From: CAYGZM01 sp964354365
Lineage (GTDB): Bacteria > Planctomycetota > Phycisphaerae > Sedimentisphaerales > Anaerobacaceae
Length of the DNA: 23,860 bases
Assembly (NCBI GenBank): GCA_964354365.1
Contig: CAYGZM010000054.1
Span: forward strand, 1-23,860
Direction: 5' to 3'
Position numbers and translations under genes: made by a program. Shown here piece after piece: positions 7,618 through 15,839 of the stretch (position 1 is its first letter; every line of letters starts with the position of its first letter). The notes under the pieces were generated by a model. The model was not told the origin of the DNA and made no database searches. It saw only the letters and a program-made list of their open reading frames with translations.

Positions 7618-9321
7618 ATGTTTGGATTACACGTTGCGGACATTTTGGTTTTGGGGCTGTACTTTCTGGGGATGACGGCGATCGGGATTTGGGCGGCGAA
7701 GCGGATCGAGACAAGCGCTGATTTTTTCATGCCGCGCAGGGCAAGCTGGAGGCTGATGGTGATGCATGCCTTCGGCAGCGGGACGCACGCGGATCAGGCT
7801 GTGGCTGTGGCTTCCAAGACGTTCACGAACGGGCTGTCCGGTATATGGTATCAGTGGTGCTGGTTGTTTGCGACGCCGTTCTACTGGCCGATTGCGGCGC
7901 TGATGAGGCGTTTCAGGGCCATCACAACGGCAGATGTTTTTGAGGCGAGATTTGGCCGGGGCGTGGGAATGCTGTTTGCCGTGGTGGGGATGGCAAATCT
8001 TGTGGTCAATATCGGCATGATGCTCAAAGGCTCCGGTGCGGTCGTGCACGCCAGCACGGGCGGGAATGTCCCCGGTAACGCCGCCATCGCCGTGATGACG
8101 GTGGTCATAGTGATATACGGAATGGCCGGGGGACTGTCGGCGGTGATTCTGGCGGACTTCATCCAGGGCTGGCTGACCATTATCTTTTCCTTTATGCTGC
8201 TTCCGTTTATTTTGAGCGCGGTGGGCGGAATGGCCGGCATACGCGCCGGGATAAAGGATCCCGATATGCTGTCGCTGGTGGCTCCCGCAGAGATTGGGCT
8301 GTTTTACATTGTGCTTATCTCGCTGAACGGTCTTGTGGGTATAGTGACGCAGCCGCACTCGATGGGCACGTGCGCCGCCGGGAGGACGGAGATCGAAGGC
8401 AGGGTGGGGATGATGTGCGGCAATTTTGTCAAGAGGATATGCACGATAGCGTGGTGCCTGACGGGGCTTGCGGCGGTGGTGCATTACGCGGGGCGGGACA
8501 TCAATCCGGACCACATCTTCGGGCAGGTGGCGGTGGAGTTTCTGCCGAAAGTTTCTCACGGCGTCCTGGGATTGTTTCTTGCATCGCTTGTGACATCGGC
8601 GGTGGGTTCGTGCGATTCGTTTATGGTCGCCTCGGCAGGACTGTTCACGGAGAACATTTACAAGCGGGGCGTGTGGGGCAGGAGCCAGGGGCACTATCTT
8701 CTGGTAGCGCGGGTGACATCGGTTGCGGTGGTTGCGGGCGGCGCGGCTTTTGCCTATTGGCTGCCCAGCGTGGCCAGGGGCCTTGAGGTGTTCTGGAAGA
8801 TTTCGTCGATGATGGGGATTGCGTTCTGGCTGGGCCTTTTCTGGAGGCGGACGACTGCAGCGGGGGCGTGGGCGTCCACACTGACGGCGTTCGCAGTGTG
8901 GTGGCTGACGACGCAGAGGTTCTTTGTGTCGTGGCTTGGCGGCCTTTCGGCGGCTGAGCCGCTGCGATTTATCTTCGTCAAGGGCGGGGCGCCGGAGGTC
9001 TATCTGCCGTGGCAGATGGTGTTCTACCTGGGCGCCGGACTGGCGGTTGGGGTCGTCGTAAGCCTTTTCACTAAGCCGGTCGCGGAGGACAAGCTTGAGA
9101 GCTTCTATGCGCTGGTGCGGACGCCGGTGATGCGCGGCGAGCGGGTGGATGCGTCGTGTACGCTGCCTGCCGGTGCGGTCGTGCCCCGCAGGCGGAACCT
9201 CTTTCCGAAGACGAGTCTTGAAATCGGGATACCATCCCGCACCTCGGTGGTTGGATTTCTTGCCGGCTGGGTATGCGTGGCGGCGATTATTTACGCGGTC
9301 TATCTGATTGCAAGGGGGTGA
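7618..9321 (+). CDS. Sodium:solute symporter family transporter
   Basis: A 567-residue integral membrane protein of the SSS family (LeuT fold), which imports solutes with sodium. It opens with a first helix (VADILVLGLYFLGMTAIGIW) followed by a soluble loop with ADFFMPRRASWRLM and the discontinuous first core helix (AFGSGTHADQAVAVA). The family signature region is GLSAVILADFIQGWLTIIFS at about 185. About thirteen hydrophobic segments can be counted, the last at the C-terminus (WVCVAAIIYAVYLIA). The substrate cannot be read from the sequence. Because the next genes encode a GH28-like hydrolase and UxaE, uptake of galacturonate or short oligogalacturonides is the likely job (inference). The AAGG shortly before the ATG is a weak ribosome site. 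Confidence 0.85.
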   Translation: MFGLHVADILVLGLYFLGMTAIGIWAAKRIETSADFFMPRRASWRLMVMHAFGSGTHADQAVAVASKTFTNGLSGIWYQWCWLFATPFYWPIAALMRRFRAITTADVFEARFGRGVGMLFAVVGMANLVVNIGMMLKGSGAVVHASTGGNVPGNAAIAVMTVVIVIYGMAGGLSAVILADFIQGWLTIIFSFMLLPFILSAVGGMAGIRAGIKDPDMLSLVAPAEIGLFYIVLISLNGLVGIVTQPHSMGTCAAGRTEIEGRVGMMCGNFVKRICTIAWCLTGLAAVVHYAGRDINPDHIFGQVAVEFLPKVSHGVLGLFLASLVTSAVGSCDSFMVASAGLFTENIYKRGVWGRSQGHYLLVARVTSVAVVAGGAAFAYWLPSVARGLEVFWKISSMMGIAFWLGLFWRRTTAAGAWASTLTAFAVWWLTTQRFFVSWLGGLSAAEPLRFIFVKGGAPEVYLPWQMVFYLGAGLAVGVVVSLFTKPVAEDKLESFYALVRTPVMRGERVDASCTLPAGAVVPRRRNLFPKTSLEIGIPSRTSVVGFLAGWVCVAAIIYAVYLIARG

Positions 9322-9443
9322 GGGGTGGTTGCAAAGGCAGGGGATGAAGCTGATTGTGGCGGCTTGCCGCCGGGGCGTATAACCGTGTGTATGAAATCCG
9401 TTGGTAGTCGGGTGTCGCGTCTGGATTTGGACGGGATGATATT

Positions 9444-10520
9444 ATGAATTATGCTGTGGCGCCTATCGTGTTAGCGTCCATTTCGCCGGGCATCGCGCAG
9501 GATTTTCCGCCGGCGGTTTTGAAGGGCGGGTTTGCGTCCTTCCAGACCCCGCTGCCGAGGTCGGCGAAGTCGTGGGAGAAGCGCAAGGTCAAGGTCCGCA
9601 AGAAGCTGTGGCGATTGATCGGGGACTTGCCGGAGCTGTTCACGCCGAAGGTTACGATTGAGGAGAAGCGGTCGAGAGACGGATATGAGCTGGAGCGATT
9701 CACTTTCGACAACGGCGTTGGAGATACGGTTTATGGTTACGTGCTGATACCATCGGGACATAAAGGACGGGAGCCGGCAATTCTCTATCATCACTATCAC
9801 GGCGGCCAGCACCAGCAGGGCAAAGAGGAGGTAATCAGTAAGGCGTTTTCGAGGCTGGATTTTGCGACGGGCGAGGCGCTGGCGAGGGAAGGCTATGTGG
9901 TGCTTTGTATCGATGCGTACGCGTTCGGGGAGCGGCGGTTCCAGGGGCCGGCGGGCAACAAAGAAGAGGGCGGCGCAGCCGAATCGGCGCTTTTCAAGAC
10001 GTTTCTCTGGGAGGGGCGGACGCTGTGGGGGATGATGGTGCGCGACGACTTGCTGGCGTTGAACTACCTGGTGTCGCGCCCGGAGGTCGATGCCAGGCGG
10101 ATTGCGGCGATGGGTATGAGCATGGGCTCGACGCGGACGTGGTGGGCGGCGGCGCTGGATGAGCGGATCAAGGCTGCGGTCAGCGTATCGTGCCTGACGC
10201 GGTACCAGAACCTTATCGCGCAAGGCGAGGTGGCCCAGCACGGCATTTACTATTACGTGCCGAATATGCTCAAGGAGCGGATCGACACCGAATCTGTTGT
10301 CGGCTTGATTGCGCCGCGGGCGCACCTGACGCTGACGGGCGACAAGGATGCAGGCTCGCCGGCAGACGGGGTGCGAATCATCAATGCGTTCGAGGAATAC
10401 CTTTACAAACTCTACGGGAAGGCCGAGAATTTCCGCGGCGTGCTTTATGAGGGCGCAGGACACGAATACACGCCCGAGATGTGGGAAGAGACGTTAAGGT
10501 GGCTGAAAAAGCACCTGTGA
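9444..10520 (+). CDS. Alpha/beta hydrolase, probable carbohydrate esterase
   Basis: A 358-residue alpha/beta hydrolase resembling the acetyl-xylan-esterase/Abhydrolase_7 group. The nucleophile Ser226 sits in GMSMGS. Asp302 in TGDKDAG and His340 in GAGHEY complete the triad. The oxyanion side is YHHYHGGQHQQGK (about 112-124), followed by LAREGYVVLCIDAYAFGER, the usual arrangement of this group. The N-terminus (VAPIVLASISPGIA) is mildly hydrophobic and could be a weak export signal. There are 122 bases to the symporter and 47 to the GH28-like gene, all on one strand. In this setting it may remove acetyl, methyl or other ester groups from pectin (inference); the substrate is unproven. Confidence 0.75.
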   Translation: MNYAVAPIVLASISPGIAQDFPPAVLKGGFASFQTPLPRSAKSWEKRKVKVRKKLWRLIGDLPELFTPKVTIEEKRSRDGYELERFTFDNGVGDTVYGYVLIPSGHKGREPAILYHHYHGGQHQQGKEEVISKAFSRLDFATGEALAREGYVVLCIDAYAFGERRFQGPAGNKEEGGAAESALFKTFLWEGRTLWGMMVRDDLLALNYLVSRPEVDARRIAAMGMSMGSTRTWWAAALDERIKAAVSVSCLTRYQNLIAQGEVAQHGIYYYVPNMLKERIDTESVVGLIAPRAHLTLTGDKDAGSPADGVRIINAFEEYLYKLYGKAENFRGVLYEGAGHEYTPEMWEETLRWLKKHL

Positions 10521-10567
10521 GCTGACGGATTGTTAGAGGCGAGGTTGCATTTGAGAAAGGAAGAAGT

Positions 10568-12127
10568 ATGAATCGGATCCGATTGTGGGTGTCGGCGGGG
10601 GTCTTTTGTTTCTTGATGGCGGGGTCGGGTTTCGGTGCGGAGGAGCTGTACGACGTTCGTGACTACGGCGCCAAGGCGGACGGCAAAACACTATGCACAG
10701 AATCCATTCAAAAGGCGATAGACGAATGCTCGAAGAGCGGGGGCGGGACGGTGTACCTGGGGAGCGGGACTTTTGTGTCCGGGACGCTGGTTGTCAAAAG
10801 CGGGGTGACTCTGCGGCTGGCGGCGGGGTGTACGCTGTCAGGCAGCGAGGACCTTAACGACTATCCGCCGAAGGTGCAGGCCTTTCGGTCTTATACGGAC
10901 AACTATACGGACAAGAGCCTGATTTACGCCGAGAAGGCCGAGCGGATTGCCATCACCGGCAGAGGCGTTATCGACGGACATGGGCACGCATTCAAGGGGC
11001 CGTACAAGGTCCGGCCGTATATTATTCGATTCATCGAATGCCGGGATGTGACTGTAAAGGATGTCACCATCAGGAACTCGCCGATGTGGGTGCAGCATTA
11101 CCTGGCGTGCGATGACGTGCGTGTAAGCGGCGTGACAGTCAGGAGCCGCGTCAATGGGAACAACGACGGTATAAACATTGACTGCTGTGTTAACGTAAGG
11201 ATTTCGGACTGTGATATCTGGTCGGGGGACGATGCGATTGTGCTCAAGAGCACGGCGGCCAGGCCGTGCAGGAACGTTGTTGTGAGCAACTGTGTTTTGA
11301 GCAGTATCTGCAACGGCCTGAAGATGGGCACGGAGTCGAATGGGGGCTTTGAGAACATCGCGATTTCAAACTGTGTCGTATATGATACGGGCTTGGCAGG
11401 GGTGGCGCTCGAAATTGTTGACGGGGGGACGATGGACCGCGTGGTTGTCTCGAACATAACGATGAATGGGGTCGGGGCGCCTATATTTGTGCGATTGGGC
11501 AACCGGGCAAGGCCCTTTATGAAGGATATGGAAAAGCCGGGGATTGGGGCGATGAAGAACATCACGATAAGCAATATCGAGGCCAAGGGCGCCAACGGGA
11601 CGGGCTGCGCCATATCCGGTCTTCCTGAGAAGAGGATAGAGAATCTCACTTTGAGCAATATCAGGTTATCGTTTGACGGCGGCGGAGCAAAGGCTGAGGC
11701 CGGCCGGGTCGTCCCTGAGAAACCGGAGGCGTACCCGGAGTATTCAATGTTCGGAAGCCTGCCGGGTTACGGATTCTTTTGCCGGCACGTGAACGGTTTG
11801 AAGTTGAGCAATGTGCAGGTGCAACTGGAGAAGGATGATGGGCGTCACGCACTTGTCCTCGACGATGTGGAAGATGCGGTGATCGACGGGTTTGATGCTC
11901 CGCTTTCTCGTGGCGGCAGCTCGACGATTCGGCTGAGCGATGTAAAGGATGTTTTTATTCGCGGGTGCAGGCCAAAGGCTGGAACCGAGGTATTCCTCGA
12001 AGTTCAGGGAGCAAAGAGCGATGGCATAGTGCTCATCGGAAACGACTTTAGCGGCGCGGAGCAGGTTCTCGTAAGGGGGCAGGACGTTGCGAAGACGGCG
12101 GTATCGCAACGGCCAAATGCTGATTAG
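10568..12127 (+). CDS. GH28-like right-handed beta-helix glycoside hydrolase (polygalacturonase family)
   Basis: A 519-residue protein with a signal peptide (LWVSAGVFCFLMAGSGFGA, cleavage near residue 24), so it is exported. The Pectate_lyase_3-like start VRDYGAKADG and successive beta-helix coils lead to the GH28 core: NNDGIN (198-203) and SGDDAIVLKS (219-228), which carry the acid Asp200, Asp221 and Asp222 used for inversion. The usual GHG histidine loop is replaced by CNGLKMGTESNGG, so this belongs to a non-canonical branch, and the exact substrate (polygalacturonate or rhamnogalacturonan) is uncertain. AAGGAAG lies just before the ATG. The next gene, UxaE, is 22 bases downstream, linking chain cleavage to galacturonate catabolism. 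Confidence 0.85.
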   Translation: MNRIRLWVSAGVFCFLMAGSGFGAEELYDVRDYGAKADGKTLCTESIQKAIDECSKSGGGTVYLGSGTFVSGTLVVKSGVTLRLAAGCTLSGSEDLNDYPPKVQAFRSYTDNYTDKSLIYAEKAERIAITGRGVIDGHGHAFKGPYKVRPYIIRFIECRDVTVKDVTIRNSPMWVQHYLACDDVRVSGVTVRSRVNGNNDGINIDCCVNVRISDCDIWSGDDAIVLKSTAARPCRNVVVSNCVLSSICNGLKMGTESNGGFENIAISNCVVYDTGLAGVALEIVDGGTMDRVVVSNITMNGVGAPIFVRLGNRARPFMKDMEKPGIGAMKNITISNIEAKGANGTGCAISGLPEKRIENLTLSNIRLSFDGGGAKAEAGRVVPEKPEAYPEYSMFGSLPGYGFFCRHVNGLKLSNVQVQLEKDDGRHALVLDDVEDAVIDGFDAPLSRGGSSTIRLSDVKDVFIRGCRPKAGTEVFLEVQGAKSDGIVLIGNDFSGAEQVLVRGQDVAKTAVSQRPNAD

Positions 12128-12149
12128 AAACACCGGACGGAGCGAACGT

Positions 12150-13409
12150 ATGATTCTTGGGAAGTATTCATTTGGTCTTGGCGACAGATTCGGTCATCAG
12201 GGAAAGGCGCAGCTTGAAGCGGTGATCAAGGCGAGACGGGAGGGTATCGAGATTACGCCCGTGTGGAACAAGTCAAACCGGGAGCACACTATAATAGGGA
12301 CTCGGCCTGTGCACGTGCGGCGAGAGGCCGAAGCCGCGGTTGCGGCCTGTGGATGGGATGGGGCCTACTTTGTTGACGCCGACCATATCGGGCTTGACAA
12401 CGTCGATAAATTCATCGAGCCGAGCGATTTTTTTACGCTTGACGTTGCGGATTTCATTGCGAAGAATTCTGTGCAAACGGACGTGAATGCTTTTGTTGAG
12501 AAGCACTCGAATTATATCAGGTCGCTTGCTGTTGCCGGGATTGACGAGAGGTTCGAGATCAGCGAGGAAATGATCAGGTCTGCAGCGGGGAAGTATCTGT
12601 CGGCGATCAAGCAGGCGGGCAGAATCTATCGGCACATAGAGGCGGCCAAGGGGCGGGGGAATTTTGTCACCGAGATATCGATGGATGAGACGGATAAGCC
12701 GCAGACGCCGGTCGAGATGCTGTTCATTTTAGCGGCTATTGCAGACGAGGGCATACCTGCTCAGACTATTGCGCCGAAATTCTCGGGGCGGTTCAACAAG
12801 GGGGTGGACTATGTAGGCGAGGTTGAAGGGTTTGCCAAAGAGTTCGAGGAGACCGTCGCTGTGGCGGCGTTTGCGGTTGAAGAGTTCGCTCTGCCTGTTG
12901 AGCTCAAGCTGAGCGTGCATTCCGGCAGCGATAAGTTCTCAATTTATGGGCCGATCAACAGGGCGCTGAAGAAATTCGATGCGGGCGTGCATATCAAGAC
13001 CGCCGGGACGACGTGGCTGGAGGAATTGATCGGGCTGGCAATGGCCGGTGGGGACGGACTTGCAATCGCCAAGCAGGTGTACGGACAGGCGCTGAAGCGC
13101 ATAGATGAGCTTTGCGGGCCATACGAAACCGTCATCGATATTGATAAGGGGAAGCTGCCGACAGCCGGCGAAGTTTTGGGGTGGGACGGGCGGAGATTCG
13201 CCGCGGCGCTGAGGCATGACCGAGCGTGCGAGCAGTACAATCCGAATTTTCGGCAGCTTCTGCACGTGGGGTACAAGATTGCAGCGGAGATGGGGTGCAA
13301 CTATCTGGATGCACTGAAAGAATATGCGGATGTTATCGGGCAGAACGTGACGGAGAATATCTACGAACGCCACATCAAGGCAGTCTTTCGGCCGATAGTT
13401 GCACACTGA
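12150..13409 (+). CDS. uxaE: Tagaturonate epimerase family protein
   Basis: UxaE interconverts D-tagaturonate and D-fructuronate in the cytoplasm, replacing the classical UxaB route when bacteria degrade galacturonate (known for Thermotoga). The 419-residue protein has the recognised features in order: SFGLGDRFG at the N-terminus, EISMDETDKPQTP at about 190, FNKGVDYVGE, the strongly conserved SVHSGSDKFSIY, HIKTAGTTWLEE, FRQLLHVGYK and the C-terminal ERHIK. I start at the ATG at 12150, preceded by GGAG seven bases away; the frame extends upstream into the GH28-like gene but without family similarity. It is the last gene of a cluster with GH28-like hydrolase, esterase and symporter. The partner enzymes (UxaC, UxuB, UxuA, KdgK) are not in this window. 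Confidence 0.85.
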   Translation: MILGKYSFGLGDRFGHQGKAQLEAVIKARREGIEITPVWNKSNREHTIIGTRPVHVRREAEAAVAACGWDGAYFVDADHIGLDNVDKFIEPSDFFTLDVADFIAKNSVQTDVNAFVEKHSNYIRSLAVAGIDERFEISEEMIRSAAGKYLSAIKQAGRIYRHIEAAKGRGNFVTEISMDETDKPQTPVEMLFILAAIADEGIPAQTIAPKFSGRFNKGVDYVGEVEGFAKEFEETVAVAAFAVEEFALPVELKLSVHSGSDKFSIYGPINRALKKFDAGVHIKTAGTTWLEELIGLAMAGGDGLAIAKQVYGQALKRIDELCGPYETVIDIDKGKLPTAGEVLGWDGRRFAAALRHDRACEQYNPNFRQLLHVGYKIAAEMGCNYLDALKEYADVIGQNVTENIYERHIKAVFRPIVAH

Positions 13410-13451
13410 TTTAGTAGTAGTGTTGATAAAATTTGGCGGCGTTATAGTATG

Positions 13452-13481
13452 CAAACATGTAGTATATATACTACATGTTTG
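13452..13481. repeat. Palindrome 1 (perfect 30 bp)
   Basis: The 15-base arm caaacatgtagtata is followed directly by its exact reverse complement. The central core matches the other two palindromes, but the outer arm (caaaca) does not. It lies about 40 bases after the uxaE stop. Confidence 0.85.
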
Positions 13482-13581
13482 TGTGGCGCTATCGATTTTG
13501 CGATAATTACGTTTAAGACTGCTAAGGAATCCGTTTTTGGGTTTAGGTTCTCTGAAGAATTTGACGACTTATACTGGTAAG

Positions 13582-13613
13582 TACCCGCTGTAGTATAAAT
13601 ACTACAGCGGGTA
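13582..13613. repeat. Palindrome 2 (two 15-bp arms, 2-bp centre)
   Basis: The arm tacccgctgtagtat is separated by aa from its exact reverse complement. The core TGTAGTAT is shared with palindromes 1 and 3. The outer arm tacccgc is unique yet fully self-complementary. Confidence 0.85.
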
Positions 13614-13727
13614 TCTCATCAGGCTTTGGAAGAACTGAAGTCATGTTTACCTTAATATTCGGCCAAAAGCAGAGCTTGTGGGGGTTTTGGGCCGTTAGTG
13701 TCTATGGCTTTGATCTCAAATTTTGCG

Positions 13728-13756
13728 TTGTACTGTTGGGTTGGGTGTAGTATATA
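13728..13756 (+). promoter_or_regulatory. Candidate promoter/operator of the AbiEi-like gene
   Basis: TTGTAC (13728-13733) and TATATA (13751-13756) are 17 bases apart, and the -10 lies inside palindrome 3. AbiEi antitoxins are known to bind inverted repeats in their own promoter and repress it, so palindrome 3 is a reasonable operator. This is inference from position. Confidence 0.4.
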
Positions 13757-13773
13757 TACTACATCCAACAGTA
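13731..13773. repeat. Palindrome 3, adjacent to the AbiEi ribosome site
   Basis: The perfect 18-bp core TGTAGTATATATACTACA (13746-13763) is extended by arms tactgttgg and ccaacagta with one G-T pair and a five-base bulge (gttgg). It ends two bases before AAAGGAGG, the Shine-Dalgarno of the AbiEi-like gene, so it can influence both transcription and translation of that gene. Confidence 0.8.
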
Positions 13774-13792
13774 GAAAGGAGGTAATAATCCT

Positions 13793-14668
13793 GTGCCAGA
13801 AGCTCGAATAAAGATTGCCAAGTCGGACATAGTAAACACTTTCGAGAAACTCCCGAAGAAGATTCTAAGAAGAGCAGATATTGACAGTATCCTACAGCAA
13901 AACAGGGAATTCTGGCGTCTCCGGCGAACAATGACCGTTCACGAATTCCTGAAGTTCCTGCTGGCGGACACCAAATTGGAAAAGGTGAGCTTTGATTTTC
14001 CGAATCGGAAGATTATAATATATGTTTGGGGTAAAGTAGCTTTGTACGAGTTGCTGATGTCGCTCCAGCCGACCTGCTACCTTTCCCACTATTCGGCCAT
14101 GTTTTTCCACGCGCTAACGATCCAAATCCCCAAGACTATTTATGTTAATCATGAGCAGCAAGCCAAGTCTCGCGGTGAAGGGTCGCTACGCCAGGACCGC
14201 ATCGATATGGCGATGAAGCGACCACCGAGAGTTTCCAGGAATTTCGCCGAGTATGATAACCGAAGGGTGTATTTGTTGAATGGGAAGCAAACTGATAACC
14301 TGGGAGTAGTCGAGATGCAGGGGCCTGAAGGAGAGACGGTAAGAGTAACTGGTGTCGAGAGAACGCTGATAGATGCGGCGGTTAGACCGGTCTATGCCGG
14401 CGGCGTTTATGAAGTTCTAAATGCCTACAGGTTGGCGAGGGAAAAGGTGTCGGTCAACAAGCTGGCTGCAACAGTGAAAAAACTTGATTACATTTATCCG
14501 TATCATCAAGTGGTGGGGTTCTACTTGGAAAGGGCGGGAGTTTACAAAGAAAGCTCTATCGCCCTGTTTCAAAAGCATGAGTTCAGATACGACTTTTATT
14601 TAATGCACCAGATGAAGGAAACGGCATACTCTAAAAGATGGCGACTACATTTCCCAAAGGGATTTTAG
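13793..14668 (+). CDS. AbiEi-like type IV antitoxin (winged-helix transcriptional repressor)
   Basis: A 291-residue protein of the AbiEi antitoxin family. An N-terminal winged helix-turn-helix occupies about residues 7-75 (KIAKSDIVNTFEKLPKKIL and EFLKFLLADTKLEKVSFDF). The C-terminal AbiEi domain includes PTCYLSHYSAMFFHALT, a conserved hallmark at about 93-109, and RVTGVERTLIDAAVRPVYAGG at about 187-207. AbiEi neutralises AbiEii without stable contact and represses its own promoter. The start is GTG, ten bases after AAAGGAGG. The gene ends inside the toxin gene: the two converge and overlap by 24 bases at their 3' ends, whereas in characterised AbiE systems they form one operon. Confidence 0.8.
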   Translation: MPEARIKIAKSDIVNTFEKLPKKILRRADIDSILQQNREFWRLRRTMTVHEFLKFLLADTKLEKVSFDFPNRKIIIYVWGKVALYELLMSLQPTCYLSHYSAMFFHALTIQIPKTIYVNHEQQAKSRGEGSLRQDRIDMAMKRPPRVSRNFAEYDNRRVYLLNGKQTDNLGVVEMQGPEGETVRVTGVERTLIDAAVRPVYAGGVYEVLNAYRLAREKVSVNKLAATVKKLDYIYPYHQVVGFYLERAGVYKESSIALFQKHEFRYDFYLMHQMKETAYSKRWRLHFPKGF

Positions 14669-15517
14669 GCATTTGCATCTGTCTACGAGATAGTCAAAAT
14701 AGAAATCAAAAGTGTTCAGTTCTATATTCGGTTTGACCGTAGCCTCGACGGATGTGAAATCAGGCCGATGGTATTCCCTGTATTGGGCTATTTTGCCAAT
14801 CAACGGTAGGGGGACTTCTTCTGCATCGAATATGTTCTTGAGCAGGTCTATGTTGTGGGGCGATGCCAACTCTATTGTGAAGTGTTCCATAACCGTGTAT
14901 ATGTCAAAGAAGTCACGTGCTCTGGCGGTCTTCGTAGAATTTGGCACATATTCGGGCATCTGCTGGCAAATAGCGCGCAGCTTCTCAAAGACAATCATTT
15001 TGGGCGTATAGGCATAAACGGTATAGTCATCTAAGTCCACTTCCTTCTTCGGGGCGCAGTACTCAAACTTGCTGATGCTGATCTTGAACTTTCGCTGGTG
15101 ATCCGGGCCGGCTTCAAGAGCGTTGGCCCTCAGGGCCCGAGGGTCGCTCAGAAGGCTCTTGTATTTCGCTATCTCTATAACTTTGAATTCAATGAGGTAA
15201 CCGCCCCAGAAATCAGGGGTGCTTGTTGTGGGGTGTTCGGGAACCTCCCTGAAGTCTATATCGAATGCTTCGTAACCTTTGACGCGAAAATTCTCCCACA
15301 AGACCCTCCGAATTCTCTTCGTAATGTCAGGTATTTGTTCGGTCTTGAAGTCCGTAGGGATTGAAAAGTCCAAGTCGAGAGAAGAGCGTTGTGCAATATC
15401 GTAAACGATGTCCAGAGCATTGCCCCCTTTGAGAACAAGAGAGTCCATTAGATCGTCGTCAGAGAAGAGAGCGATTACTGCTGTGCGTTTGATCTGTTCA
15501 AGCTTTTCGAGATACAC
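14645..15517 (-). CDS. AbiEii-like nucleotidyltransferase toxin
   Basis: A 290-residue member of the AbiEii/AbiGii DNA-polymerase-beta-like nucleotidyltransferase toxins, which target growth by nucleotide transfer (to tRNA in characterised members). Residues 30-51 show the family motif KGGNALDIVYDIAQ ending in R-S-S-L-D-L-D-F; Asp48 and Asp50 are the metal ligands and appear intact. The charged remainder (FEYCAPKKEVD, TPKMIVFEKLRAI, KTARARDFFDIY) is typical. The start is GTG at 15517, seven bases after GGAGG, so it has its own ribosome site. Its promoter must be separate from that of the antitoxin, because the gene runs opposite to it; no copy of the antitoxin palindromes is present upstream. 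Confidence 0.85.
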   Translation of the reverse strand: MYLEKLEQIKRTAVIALFSDDDLMDSLVLKGGNALDIVYDIAQRSSLDLDFSIPTDFKTEQIPDITKRIRRVLWENFRVKGYEAFDIDFREVPEHPTTSTPDFWGGYLIEFKVIEIAKYKSLLSDPRALRANALEAGPDHQRKFKISISKFEYCAPKKEVDLDDYTVYAYTPKMIVFEKLRAICQQMPEYVPNSTKTARARDFFDIYTVMEHFTIELASPHNIDLLKNIFDAEEVPLPLIGKIAQYREYHRPDFTSVEATVKPNIELNTFDFYFDYLVDRCKCLKSLWEM

Positions 15518-15839
15518 TGGCTATCCTCCAAGCTGTCCGATACGCAATTGGTAGCATAAGCGAATTGAAGAATCAACATGTTTCGCCAGTAAGAAATTGC
15601 TGAGTTCCTGAAGGAAGGGTTCGCTACACTTCTCGCCAGGCGACTTCTGCGCCATTCCTGCAAATTTGCAGAGAAGGGCGGGGGGCTGCCGATATATATA
15701 TTAGGTCTAAGGCTGGATGGGTGGTTTGGGTGTCTTTAGACTGAGATTGTTATAGGACTTAATAGTGGCCCCGTTAATAGAGAGCGTAACGGGGACAAGG
15801 AAATGAAGTTGCACGAGACAAATAAAGGACTCTAACGGG
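15518..15839. other. Intergenic region between AbiEii and ftsK
   Basis: About 320 bases between two divergent genes. The left part must hold the promoter of the toxin on the minus strand. The right part carries a leader ORF and a hairpin before ftsK, listed separately. A TATATATAT run lies near 15690. Nothing else is recognised. Confidence 0.6.

Larger units (their letters stand above)
13410..13792. other. AT-rich leader region with three related palindromes
   Basis: About 380 bases between uxaE and the AbiEi-like gene. They contain three long palindromes sharing the core TGTAGTATATATACTACA, listed separately. Two tiny frames (13449-13580 with 43 codons, 13643-13750 with 35 codons) cross or abut the palindromes and have no recognisable domain. 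The base composition is visibly more AT-rich than the pectin genes upstream, suggesting the acquired AbiE cassette begins here. Confidence 0.6.

Noticed and set aside
7627..8694. 355-codon minus-strand frame rich in His/Arg/Pro
   Set aside because: Composition is that of the complement of a GC-rich hydrophobic gene. The symporter on the plus strand explains the openness.
9471..10463. 330-codon minus-strand frame
   Set aside because: Antisense shadow of the alpha/beta hydrolase with its intact Ser-Asp-His triad.
13449..13750. Two small plus-strand frames (43 and 35 codons) among the palindromes
   Set aside because: The first is read straight through palindrome 1, the second ends in palindrome 3. 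Neither has a proper ribosome site or known similarity.
13410..13792. CRISPR array, suggested by three regularly repeated palindromes
   Set aside because: Only three units exist, the intervals are 100 bases or more and unequal, and the repeat arms differ.
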